Positions 47,362 through 57,204 of a stretch of 64,000 nt of DNA are shown here, piece by piece (position 1 is the first letter of the stretch; every line of letters begins with the position of its first letter). The stretch lies in assembly GCA_026075535.2 (NCBI GenBank), contig AP026542.1:12276001-12340000 (forward strand). Direction: 5' to 3'. The position numbers and the translations under genes are program-made. A model generated the notes under the pieces. The model searched no databases and was not told where the DNA came from. It saw only the letters and a program-made list of their open reading frames with translations. The DNA comes from Tricholoma matsutake (Eukaryota; Basidiomycota; Agaricomycetes; Agaricales; Tricholomataceae).

Positions 47362-47625
47362 CCTGCGAGCCCCTGCTCGTAGGGTGGATCATGAGTGTGT
47401 GCAGTTGACAATGACAATGACAACAACAACAACGCCTACCAGCACCCCCCAAAGCCAACAACACACCCACCCCACGCCTGCAAGCCTCTGCTCGCAGGGT
47501 GGATGGGCGGTGAGAGCCCGTGCTGACGAGCAGCTGCTTGTCAGGTGGATGGCAGGCACACCAGGGATAAGACAACCATGGCACCCATCCCCATGCCTAC
47601 GAGCAACTGCTCATAGGGTGGATGA
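47362..47625. repeat. Four GAGCAACTGCTC-type hairpins
   Basis: Hairpins at about 47362-47392, 47470-47502, 47516-47550 and 47592-47625. Stems differ but keep pairing, for example CTGACGAGC with GCTTGTCAG versus CTACGAGC with GCTCATAG. Each ends in GGTGGAT. Confidence 0.78.
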
Positions 47626-47705
47626 TGGGTGCGGCTTGCTATGGCGACGGACGCATGCAAGGAGGGGTGGGCGATGACACCCACCCCAGACCACATCCCC
47701 CAACC

Positions 47706-47955
47706 CCCCCTCCCCTGCATTTTGCGTGGGGAGGGGTCTTTATTATTTTTAATTTATCTCTGCCCCCCCCCTCGCACTGAATGCGAGGGGTGTATATATT
47801 GTAGTACTTATGAATCCCCCCCTCGCGCTGAATGTGAGGGGTTTAGTTTTTTATATACATAGAAATAATCCCCCCCCTCTCGCAAGATGCGAGAGGGGTT
47901 TTTTTTTTGCTTATTATTATATTATCCCCACTCCCTCGTGTCCTACACGAGGGAT
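47706..47955. repeat. Ladder of five GC-rich hairpins
   Basis: Stems CCCCTCCCC/GGGGAGGGG, CCCCTCGCA/TGCGAGGGG, CCCCTCGCGC/..GTGAGGGG, CCCCTCTCGCA/TGCGAGAGGGG and CCCTCGTGT/ACACGAGGG, with loops of 3-5 bases. They are separated by T/A-rich linkers of 35-50 bp. They resemble intrinsic terminators but lie in a eukaryote. Confidence 0.8.
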
Positions 47956-48057
47956 GTGGTTAATTAAAATTTTTTGATCTTAATTGTTTGAAAAATGCCT
48001 CCTCGAAGAATATGAAAAGTTGAGTCATAAATAAACCTTATATTGATCCCCAATAAA

Positions 48058-48145
48058 TCTCCTGTGGCTCAAGTGGTTGAGCACACTTGTTTGGTTTGTC
48101 ATGTGATTCCTTATGGTGATGTCTTGAGTTCAATTCCTGCAGTAC
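48058..48145 (+). ncRNA. tRNA-like Pol III promoter, right-type, facing outward
   Basis: A box TGTGGCTCAAGTGGTTGAGC at 48063 with perfect D-stem, B box GAGTTCAATTCC at 48126. Nearly the same sequence as the unit at 24950-25034 (minus). Confidence 0.65.
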
Positions 48146-48404
48146 ACAAATTTATTTTGTGGGTACTTTATGAAATTCACCAAGTCCGAAGTCCTTTGAG
48201 CTCATATCTAATTGACTTATCATTTGGTTGCACTCGGACTCCACTCAGACTCCAGTTGGACTCCAATGGGGGATTGAACTCTACATGACTTAGTGTAGTT
48301 CAATTGGACTCCACTCAGAATCCACTCGGACTCCAGTGGACTCCAGTCAGTCCAGTCGGAGTCCACTAGGACAGGTGGGGGACTGTAAAGTACTGTAAGA
48401 AACA

Positions 48405-49000
48405 TGTGTAGAACATGAGGCAAAAGATATGAGTTAAGACACGAGGCCAAAAAGGAGACTGGAATCCAAACAAGAAAGAGATATATCATATGATGAAGGA
48501 GTAATAAAGAGTATAGAACTAAAAGGGACTGTCCTTTGTGTATAAACCGCACTAAGTCTCACAATAATCCATCCAGCAGGTTCTGTATGTGATAGGGACT
48601 TGGAATGAGGCTGATCTATTATTAGCAAGTTTGAGCACAAGTTGGAATACTCCCTGGTGCATGGTATTCCAGCACTTAGGTAATGATGTGGCGCCCGATG
48701 TCACTCATAGTTTGTCGATATCAATTGATGATGCTTGATGATGGTCGACAATGTTCGATCACAGTTGCTGTTGTTCAAAGTTGATTGAGGATGTTCAATG
48801 TTTGTTTAGAGGGATCTTAGGGGCTTTCAAGGTAGTCCTAAGGTTGTGCGATGTGGTTTCTCTGTACGATCGATGTTGCTGGTGATGTTTCAATGCGGTC
48901 AATATGATATTGTGATCAATAGACTGGGTCATGCTGTGTCTGGGACATTGTAGGAGTTAGCCAATGTGATTAGAATGTGGTTGAAATGGTGAATTGGCCT
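48405..49000 (-). mobile_element. Continuation of the gypsy LTR/leader beyond the inserted element
   Basis: Non-coding, rich in GATGNTNGATG words, continuing what stops at 46308. The far LTR boundary is not clear. Confidence 0.35.
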
Positions 49001-50467
49001 TTGAGCCAAGGAGATAACCTATCATTGTTCTTGTCTTTGATGTTCATATTGTCTTTGTCTCAGTTTGGCATTTTTTTCTGCATCTGTAGGTTGGTGGCCT
49101 TTGCCTTTTCTTGCTCTTGCTGCAGCCAATTTCGCTGCTTCTTGTTGCCACTTTTCTTCTCATCTTTTTTCTGCTTCTTCTCTTCTCTGCCTTGCCTCTC
49201 CTCTTTTCTGATGTGTGTCATTGGGTGCATTTGAACTGCTGCCTTGGGGCTTGACCTCTGCTGGTTCAGGGTTGTGTGCAGGAGACTGTGGGGAATTGTC
49301 ACCAGTTGTCTCTGCAATCAAATTGTCAATTTACAACTAACTCCAGGATTAAAACATGGCTTGCCATGTTCACCCACTGGGATTTGTGGTGGCAATGGCA
49401 TCAGGACCATTGGCCTGGGGCCTACATCCTGTGTTGTGGCCAAGTCTTTGTGAGGCATGCCCTCTTCATTGTTCCCAGGGGTTGCATCTGGGGTATGCAT
49501 TGCTTCAACAGCCACATGTCTTGCTAACTCTTTGCGCTCTGGCAGCTGGTCAGAGGGCTTACTCATCCCACAGTAATAAATGCACCACCACCAAACCATC
49601 CTGACATCTCTTTGATGCTTTCATTCACAAGTATATGCTCAATGCAAGCGAGGGCCTGCTGCAATCATGGGAGAGTCTCCATAGTGCCATTGGCCACATT
49701 GATCAATGCCACCCACATTTCAAATTTGATGGCAAGCATCAGTTGGGGTTTGTTACCAGAAAAAACCTGTAGCATCTATAAACAAATGTAAGTAAGCAGT
49801 GTAATGGGAAAAATGGTCGCAACCAACTTCTAGAACAAACTTGCTACCAGCCGACCCATTCCATATAATCTTGTCTTGCAGGAGTGCAATTGACGAGAGG
49901 GAAAGTGCAATGCTTCGTGGGTTGCACAGGCAACTCATTTGCTTGTGACTGGACCCCTGGATTTGTAAAGCTTGACTGAAGAGAAATGATGAGAGTGGGA
50001 AATTTGTTTAACAGCTTTGCACCTGCCTCTGGACAGCAAGTTCTAGTGGAGAGCCAACTATGTCCCAGTGCCCCTAGATGGTGACATATTTACTCTAGAT
50101 CAAACAGAGTGTTGAGAGACATGCCTTCAGATGAACACTGAGATGCATTGCTGCGACTTCAAAATTGGAGAGCCATTTCTGGCCCTTGTTCTGTTTTCTG
50201 AAATTGATGATTGAGTTCAGCAAGCATTGTGTGGGGTCTTGTGAAGGATTGAATCCAGGCAAGTCGCTGTCGGATGCTAAAATGCTTTGGAGGGATGTTT
50301 TGGCCTGCATGAGCATGCTGGGCCAGTTTTTTTTGCATCATCTGTGCTTTCTGCAAATAGTAAAAGGCAATGGATTACATTCAACAGGGGAGGGTATTCA
50401 TATGCACCAGCTTTTGGAGAAGATCACTGTGAGTGCCAAGCAAAGTTGGTACTGCTGTGGTTTGCAA
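49000..50467 (-). pseudogene. 3' part of the JmjC-like gene (probable)
   Basis: Minus-strand frames: 50095-50356 (FEVAAMHLSVHLKA), 49753-49938, 49318-49599 and a Lys/Glu/Gln-rich tail at 49060-49317 (KKQKKDEKKSGNKKQ). FEVAAMHLSVHLKA resembles FEIAALHLSLLFKG at 56100-56170, so there may be an internal or tandem duplication. Connection to the JmjC part is inferred from strand and from the inserted element lying between them. Confidence 0.4.
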
Positions 50468-50741
50468 TGAAGCAGGAGGTCTTTACACTCCCCCCCCCCA
50501 ATCCAAGCAGACTCCACTCGGACACTTGGACTGTCCGAGTACTGTCCAAGTACTGTCTGAGGACTTTGCTCGGACTTTGCTTGGACTTCTTTGGCTGAAA
50601 GTCCTGCCAAACTAAATGTCCAGTCCGAGCTGAGTCCTCAGACTGTCCAAGCATCTGAGCGGAGTCTGAGTGGACCAGCACTTGTACAGTCCTAGGACTG
50701 TCTGAGTTGCTTATATAATTGACTGAAAAATCAGTGGCTAC

Positions 50742-50820
50742 TGCAGGGATTGAACCCTCATAGTCACATGATGAAGTACATTTAAGGCAACAATATAACC
50801 ATTAGACTAAAGTATCATTA
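50742..50820 (-). ncRNA. tRNA-like Pol III promoter, left-type, facing outward
   Basis: Minus strand: A box TTTAGTCTAATGGTTATATTG and B box GGGTTCAATCCC (50746-50757). Same type as 46585-46664 and 26249-26335. Confidence 0.62.
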
Positions 50821-51070
50821 CAGGTAGATAGTTTTATCTCTCTATGTACCACCCCAGCTGTGATCACAAATCAACACAGCTGCGTCACCAATGATGATGC
50901 CAGCTCATCACCGATCATCACCAACTACCACCACCACCATCACTTGATGATGACACCTCCCTCCCACGTCCCGCTGCTGCCACTGCCCCCTGAACACCCC
51001 ACAGCCATGGGCCCCATGCCAGCACACGATGAAATGGGCCCAAACGATGATAGAGTTGTTTGGGCCCCAG

Positions 51071-51135
51071 GTGAGTTTTTCTTTTTTCTTTTCTCATGTT
51101 TTCTTTAAGCTAACACATTTTTTCATTAATTATAG
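51071..51135 (+). other. Intron-like segment in copy 4
   Basis: GTGAGTTTTTC...GCTAACACA...AATTATAG. The palindrome 51036-51067 (GGGCCCAAACGATG...) ends three bases before the donor. Confidence 0.7.
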
Positions 51136-51630
51136 GTTATATCTATACTGTAGCAGCACAATGACCCCAAAACCACCCCAAACGAGGAACAATGATGAGA
51201 CCACGACCCAGCACCCACCCCCACCAGTGCAAGCAACTGCTCGCATGGGGAAGAGCAGCTGCTAACGACAACGACAATGACAGGGAATGACGACACCACC
51301 CACCCCAGCCCTATGAGCCACTGCTTGTAGGGTGGACAATGGGTGGAACAACAACAATTAGGGGAGACCCCAATGAAAGCCAGCACCCCCCATAACCACC
51401 ACAGGCAACTGCTCATGGGGTGGATGGGGGGTGTGAGAGTGCAGGTACTGACAGGGAGACAAAAAAGGCCCAAGAGATGTCAATGTCTCTTGGGTTCTAG
51501 ATAAGTTTTTTTTTTCCTTTTCTCATTTCATTTTTTGATGCTAACCAACTTTTTTTAGCTACAAACTACTACTGGTGACGACACCACCACCACTGCTGTG
51601 AGCCCCTGCTCACAGGGTGGAAGGTGAGGG

Positions 51631-51842
51631 TGAAGAGATGAGGGGGAAGGGAGACAAGGGGAAAGGGAGATGAGAGGGAAGGGAGACAAGAGGGAAGGGA
51701 GATGAGGGGGAAGGGAGACAAGAGGGAAGGGAGACAAGAGGGAATGGAGATGATGGGGAAGGGAGACAAGAGGGAAGGGAGACAAGAGGAAACAGAGATG
51801 AGAGGGAAGGGAGACAAGGGGGAAGGGAGATGACAATGAGTG
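51631..51842. repeat. GGGAAGGGAGACAAGAG minisatellite
   Basis: About twelve copies of a 17-18 bp unit alternating GGGAAGGGAGACAAG and GGGAAGGGAGATGAG. Purine-only strand; could form triplex or G-rich structures. Confidence 0.85.
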
Positions 51843-52192
51843 GGGACACCCATGACGACACCTGCCCCACACCTATGAGCTTCTGCTCATGGGGTGGTTC
51901 AGGGGGGAGAAGAATGGGGACAGGAGAGCGAGACGGCCAGGGGACAACCCGGGGAGAGACGAACACCACCACAAGCAACTATTGCTCGTGGTGAGTGTTT
52001 TTAATTTATTTTTATTATTGATAGTTATGGCCCCCTCCCATTGAGCTTGTGAGGGGAGGGCTTAGTATTATTTAATTACCCATATTAATTACCCCTCGCA
52101 CAGATGTGAGGGGGTCAATTTAATAATCCATTCATGATATATAAAAAATTAGATTTCAGTAATAAATAGATATGATGTATGTAACTTTAAAT

Positions 52193-52282
52193 GACTACTT
52201 GGCTTAAGTGGTAGAGTGTGCATGTTTTGTTGTCATGTGATTGCTTGTCCAGAAGGCTGTTGGTTCAATTCCTGCTGTGCAC
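52193..52282 (+). ncRNA. tRNA-like Pol III promoter, right-type, facing outward
   Basis: A box TTGGCTTAAGTGGTAGAG at 52199 with a foldable D-arm, B box TGGTTCAATTCC at 52261 with a T-stem of four pairs. Acceptor strands do not pair. Confidence 0.64.
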
Positions 52283-52592
52283 ACATTATTTTGTGAGACT
52301 TATAAGACTTTCTCTAAGACTGGAACTTGGACTTTACTTGGACAGTACTTTAGAAGGTGTAAATAAATGCACAATTGATGTTGTCTGAGCAAAGTCTGAG
52401 TGCAGTCTGAGTGCTGTCCTCAGACTTTACTCGGACAACTCGGACAGTCCTAGGACAGTCTGAGTGTCCGAGCAGAGTCTGAGCAGAGTCTGAGTGAAGT
52501 CCTTGGACAGTCTGAGTGTCTGAGTGTCCCAGCAGAGTCCAAGCAGAGTCCGCTTGGACTGGGGGGGGGAGTGTAAAGTACTGCGAAGCAGA

Positions 52593-54815
52593 TGGACTCT
52601 TGACCCATTGGCAAACATCCAGGATGTGGTAAGTAAGCATGCCGTTGACGGCTTTATACAGATGTCCCTCACCAATTTTATCAATATGACTGGGTTCAAT
52701 CCACAAGACCTTTCAAGCCGCTTGGATATCAGCTGAATTTCCAGCGAGTTCCTGTTCAGCTTCCACAATATTTCTGGAAAAACCCTGTATTAACTGTGTT
52801 CATATCAATTGTCACAGTAAGAGAAGATTATTGCATGCACATCAAGGGATGGATCTTGCAGACCCTGTGTCCCAAGAATGGTGTTTGTGTGCCAGGTTAT
52901 CTCAGAAAGAAGCTTGGATACTGCACAAAAAAAGGTAGACATGGTGTGAGGAGTGTGATGAGCAGATTGTAAGCCTGATCACATTTGAACACATGTGACT
53001 GGCTATATAGTCTGACATAATCCCTGTAATCCTAGTAACAGCAACCTAGTTGTTGTAGTGCTGCGGCTTTAAAATATAAAAATTGTACAGCCCTAATTGT
53101 TCAATATTCACATTATATATATTAGTGTACCAAGTTGGATTCTCATGCTTTTCTGCCCAACCTCATATGCTTGCTTGACCTTGCCGCTCATTCACTGGCC
53201 CACTGAACATCATTATGGTTGTGGCCATCTGCATTCCATGCAAGTTTTGCTAGAGTTCCCATGATTATATATGGATTAACTTGCAAAGTGTAGCTGTTAA
53301 CATACCTTGTACTCTGGGTGTTTGAATATCGACCACATGCAGGTCATCTTTGGGCCATGCAAATGTATCCAGTTTGATGTCTGCAAAGGACTCCCATTGC
53401 TCCCAAAATCCCTTGACATCTTGGAAGGAATCTTCTATCAACCTATGCACTTCCTTGGTGAGTGGTATGCCCGTGTGAGAATATGCTCCTTGTGAATCCC
53501 CAAATTTCTTGGCATAACAGACAGTGCATGCCTGGTATGCCAGATATTTCCAGTAAAATGTTTCCATCATCACAAGCACGATGTTGTAGTTGCTTATGAC
53601 CCAGGAAACAATCGCCCAAGACAAGAACTGACCTCTGATCATCTGCTGTCGCTGAGATACAGAAAGGCTGCCATGGTAGCTATCTGGGTGGAGTATGTTG
53701 GCCATCTCAATGATATTACACAGTGAGAATAGGTTGTGCATGCCATCAAATGTTGACGGATCGGGAACATGAGGGACAGGGGATTCTAAGGGTCCTGCAA
53801 AAAGAAAAGAAAAATTAAAGTATATTGTGGTGGCTGTTAGAGACAATTTAATACCTGCATTGTCCAGTCTCCCTTTGGTATAAACAGCATAGTAATGCAC
53901 CAACATTTTGTGGAATAAGAGCTGACAGGCAGATGTGTGAGTGGTGTTGATAAGTAGGGTGCTCAACAAAAACCCCATGAGGAACTCATAACATGTTGGC
54001 CAGAGATTCAATGCCTGCCATGGCATATCACTGTTTCTGGCATAAGAACAGCGTGGGGGGTATTCAGTTGCATATACCTAAATAATGATGAGTGTATTTT
54101 CAAATACAACAGAAATAATATGGACAGTCTGACGCTGGGAGTCAGGAGCACCACCTCTACTTGGATATCCCCAAGTGCTGCCACATCGAGTCCATCATTG
54201 TGGAAAGAATATGCTTTCTCCACACTTACAAAGGCAGAGGTATTCCTCTTGTCCTTGGGGCCGATGATGATCCACCACTTCAAACCACCTCTGTTCACAC
54301 AATAGATGGTGGTGGCCAGGCCATCAACATCAACATGAAACCCAGTGAATGTGCCCTGAGTAGCTGCAAGGCCCCAGCACATGTCCAGAGTTGGGTATTC
54401 TTCTTTTGTTCCCTTGCAGGCCATGGCATGAAAGGCGAGCAGGTCAGAAGAAAGCGCCATGGGTGGATTGCTACCATTGTTTAGCAGAAAATTGAGGGCG
54501 TTCAGAATTTTGCCATTTGCAGATTGGTAGCTGTCAAGAAGTTCAGTCATTGTTCTGTGTTGTTGCCTCTGATTCTCATCATTAGTGACAGCAATGGAAT
54601 AATCTGTTCGGAGGATGTGAGTGTGAATTGTGCATGTTTTGGAGATAGGACACACCATGTATGGTGAATACCTGGGATGGAGGAGCCAGTGTTGCCAATC
54701 CTTTGGCATCAAAGCCATATGGTGCTTGAGGGTATCCAGTGACCAGGAGATGTTGATCAGTGTGCATGTCTTGAAGCTCCTCGTCTTCCATTCGCTCAAA
54801 CTCTTGAATGGTCAT
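52593..54815 (-). pseudogene. JmjC-domain-like protein gene, broken
   Basis: The frame 54008-54799 holds a JmjC-type fold: DMCWGLAATQGTFTGFHVDVDG (about 54310-54390) with the Fe-binding HxD, KWWIIIGPKD, and LNTPHAVLMPE, whose His fits the third metal ligand. A frameshift near 54020 leads to 53265-54026, where a clean GT-AG intron (53795-53854) joins RLDNAG to a PHVPDPSTFDGMHNLFSLCN segment. Further fragments lie at 52593-52770. Copy 4 is inserted at 52583. JmjC proteins are Fe(II)/2-oxoglutarate dioxygenases, often histone demethylases. Similar genes are amplified in Agaricomycetes. Substrate unknown. Confidence 0.65.
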
Positions 54816-55158
54816 GATTCAGAAGTTTGAATGACTGGAATCTGTGATATGTAGTGGCTGTCCAGATCTGTGAAAGTCCTGCTCCACCCTATCCATGAGC
54901 TGTGTTACCACATCTAAATCTGCAGGATTCTAGATTGTTGAAAATTAAGCATCTAGTGGTCATATCAATAAAAACTGAGGTGTTACATGAAAATATGGCA
55001 TGTAAGAGAAAGCTTTCCCAAACACATCATACAAGAGACGTGGCGGCCCAGTAACATGAGCCTTTGTGGTGGTACTTTTTGTGAGTGATTGCTCAGGCAT
55101 TTCCTCCTGTTCAATACCATTGATCTATCAGAAGATTGCAGCAGGCATAGTCATGAAA

Positions 55159-56302
55159 TCATACCTTGTCTTGAGAGAGGTCTATAAGCTTGCACATCTT
55201 GCCATTGACACATACCTCCCATTCTGATGTGAGGTCAATTGGGTTTGTGAGTGAACTTCCAGGTGAGCACCTGCACTTCAAGGGTTGACCAACTGGCAGT
55301 GGAGGCACTGGCCCACCACTGACATCTGGGAGTACTTTGTCAGTGACCATGGCTTCCTTGTTTGGCTCCACATTGGCCATGTCATTGTGTTCCTGTCCTG
55401 CTTCCTGTGTATGATCATCTGTATCCATTGTGTGTTATCATTGTCAACCAACCATCCCTAGTAAAAAGCTAATTCAAGGTCCTTACTGCCATGGTTTTCC
55501 TCCACCTTGCTGGCATCAGTGCAGTTGTTAGAACCCTGTCCAGCTCTAGTTGGATCATCTACATCCATTGATGTTCTTTGAGGTGGGCTGTTTTGGTTGT
55601 CATAAATCGTTAGTATGAGGCTAATTAAAAGTTCCATACCACTGTCAAACCAGTCAATATCACCAACATCCATGCTAAACCCAACAAGCGTGTCTATTTT
55701 CTCGAAGGCCATGTTCAGGGTTCTGAGAGTGTGTCCTTCAGGTGATTGTGGAAGGTGTAGAACCACCTGCCACAGCTGGAGCTCAACCTCCTTTAGCAGG
55801 CAAGGCCATGGGCCTCCCATTCTTTGCCATAGCTGAAAATCTCCATGGTGAGTGTGAGTTTAATAATCAGGAAGGCGGCAACTTGCCTCTATGAGGCATA
55901 GTCAGCCAACTTCTTGCTTATGCAGCATGGTCTGCAGGAGTAAGACACATGGCGATACTGCAAGAGCCAGGTGTAAGGGGAACCGGAGGCCATGCATACC
56001 AGCATGCGAGGTGATCTCTTCTAGTTTCTGCAGGCCACTGTGGAAGATCCTCCAGATTTACAAAATACACCTTTAGGAAAATGCTGTACTTACAGGCCTG
56101 CCAACTCTGCAACAGTATCTGGATAGTCTGTTCCTTTGAACAGCAGTGAGAGGTGCAGTGCTGCAATTTCGAAGTTGATCAGCATTTTGTTGTGGTCCAT
56201 TCTGGATACGCACTGGCAGACCAACTCCAAACACTTGAGGGTTACATCAGTCTGGGTCAAAATGACTGACCCATCCACTTCTGCTACATATTGATATAAC
56301 AC
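55159..56302 (-). pseudogene. Upstream part of the JmjC-like gene or adjoining gene
   Basis: Three minus-strand frames: 56090-56302 (LINFEIAALHLSLLFKG), 55458-55820 (acidic, DVDDPTRAGQGSN) and 55159-55428 (SSLTNPIDLTSEWEVCVNG). The spacing suggests exons of one gene running into 54815, but splice sites were not fixed. No known domain. Confidence 0.4.
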
Positions 56303-56451
56303 AGTGCCTGCTTCTCCGATAAAACACAGCCAATCATTGCAGAGTACCTGCCAGCCCTATGCAGAAATTTAGTTGGAGAATTTGAAATGTGTGGAGAACA
56401 ACAAACAGGAATCGTTAGTGGAAGAACACTTTTCTGTGGCACTGTGCTACC

Positions 56452-56873
56452 CATAAGGGGACAGGGGGGTGCCCTGTGTGTTTCTCCTATTTTTTATGTT
56501 TGTTCTATATTTTTCCTCACTTCATTTCCTTCTATTCTTCATTTTCTATGATTTTTCCAGATTTTATTACTAATTTTCCCTTTCCATCATGTTTGTGCAT
56601 GTTGACAGTTTTATATTTAGAGGTGGAGCACCCCTTCTGACATCTACCCCTTGGTATGATGTCATTTGGCAGCCTTGATCTGCCTATCTCCGCCTTTTCT
56701 ATTTTTTTATTATTTGATTTTTGTTGTCTTCACATATACTGGGCATCGGCAAAGGGATCCTTAGAGTTTTCTCTTCTGATTTCCCTTTGCTAGGTGTGTC
56801 CCCAATCCCTGTACTATGTAGTATAATTTTAACTTTGGATTTTCCTTTGCTAGAGGCTGAGGTTGCCCTTATA
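56452..56873 (+). mobile_element. Chromovirus LTR, isolated copy in opposite orientation
   Basis: 422 bp running from CATAAGGGGACAGG to GAGGTTGCCCTTATA. It is about 95% like 57205-57629 and 62517-62950 but in the other direction. Flanks show no target duplication. An open frame starts inside it and continues into the helicase fragment. Confidence 0.85.
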
Positions 56874-57204
56874 AATGATCCTAAACAATCTTTTGAACTG
56901 TCCTCTTCAAATATTGTTAAGATTGCTGACAAATCTTATCTAACCAAAACAATCCATAAATCTGACACACAACAGGCCCTTGATACTGTAGTTGAGGAAT
57001 TCAGTCTTAACACCAAGCAAGAAAAAGCATTTCACATTGTAGCCACACATGCTAGTGATCCTTATTCAGAACCTTTACAGATGTATATTGGTGGAATGGC
57101 TGGAACTGGCAAGTCTCAAGTTCTAAAAGCTTTAAAATCCTTTTTCAAGAAGAGAAATGAATCACATCGATTTATAGTAGTAGCACCAACAGGCAGTCCA
57201 CCCT
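56874..57204 (+). pseudogene. Helitron (Pif1-like) helicase fragment
   Basis: About 110 residues: LNTKQEKAFHIVATHA, then MYIGGMAGTGKSQVLKAL with an intact Walker A, and RFIVVAPTGS. This is the start of the SF1 helicase domain of Helitron Rep/Hel proteins, which unwind DNA during rolling-circle transposition. It is bounded exactly by two oppositely oriented chromovirus LTRs and the rest of the gene is missing. Confidence 0.8.

Larger units (their letters stand above)
46309..48395 (+). mobile_element. Complete 2.1 kb non-coding element with hairpin exons (copy 3)
   Basis: Ends AGGTCTTTACACTCCCCCA and GGGGGACTGTAAAGTACTG are flanked by the perfect 9-bp duplication TAAGAAACA (46300-46308, 48396-48404). 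The order is: GGAGTCCNACTGG subterminal repeats (46330-46560), tRNA-like on minus, TGACAAAGCA palindrome, three palindrome/intron modules (46898-47301), four GAGCAACTGCTC hairpins (47362-47625), five GC hairpins (47706-47955), tRNA-like on plus, and subterminal repeats (48225-48365). It inserted into the gypsy LTR region. This is the best copy for defining the family. Confidence 0.87.
50477..52583 (+). mobile_element. Complete 2.1 kb non-coding element with hairpin exons (copy 4)
   Basis: Ends AGGTCTTTACACTCCCCCC and GGGGGGAGTGTAAAGTACTG. Flanking 9-mers TGAAGCAGG and CGAAGCAGA match at seven positions. Subterminal words are GGACAGTCC/GAGTCC, unlike copies 1-3. Inside: tRNA-like (minus, 50742-50820), palindrome region, hairpin exon and intron (51036-51135), a second intron with mutated donor near 51493, six GAGCAACTGCTC hairpins (51228-51998), a GGGAAGGGAGACAAG minisatellite, two GC hairpins, and a tRNA-like unit (plus). 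It interrupts the JmjC-like gene. Confidence 0.84.

Noticed and set aside
47706..47955. CRISPR array
   Set aside because: The regular 60-bp spacing with hairpins is suggestive, but repeats differ in sequence, linkers are A/T-rich and similar to each other, no cas genes exist, and the genome is eukaryotic.
51555..51978. Minus-strand ORFs with SPFPLVSLPSCLP repeats
   Set aside because: They arise from the purine minisatellite in element copy 4; all three frames give similar repeats.
24950..52282. Functional tRNA genes
   Set aside because: A and B boxes and D-arms are good, but acceptor strands do not pair and anticodon stems are poor, so they are treated as tRNA-like promoters only.
24667..52583. 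CACTA (EnSpm) transposons
   Set aside because: The ends contain CACTCC and subterminal repeats as in CACTA, but the target duplication is 9 bp instead of 3 and the true ends lie further out.
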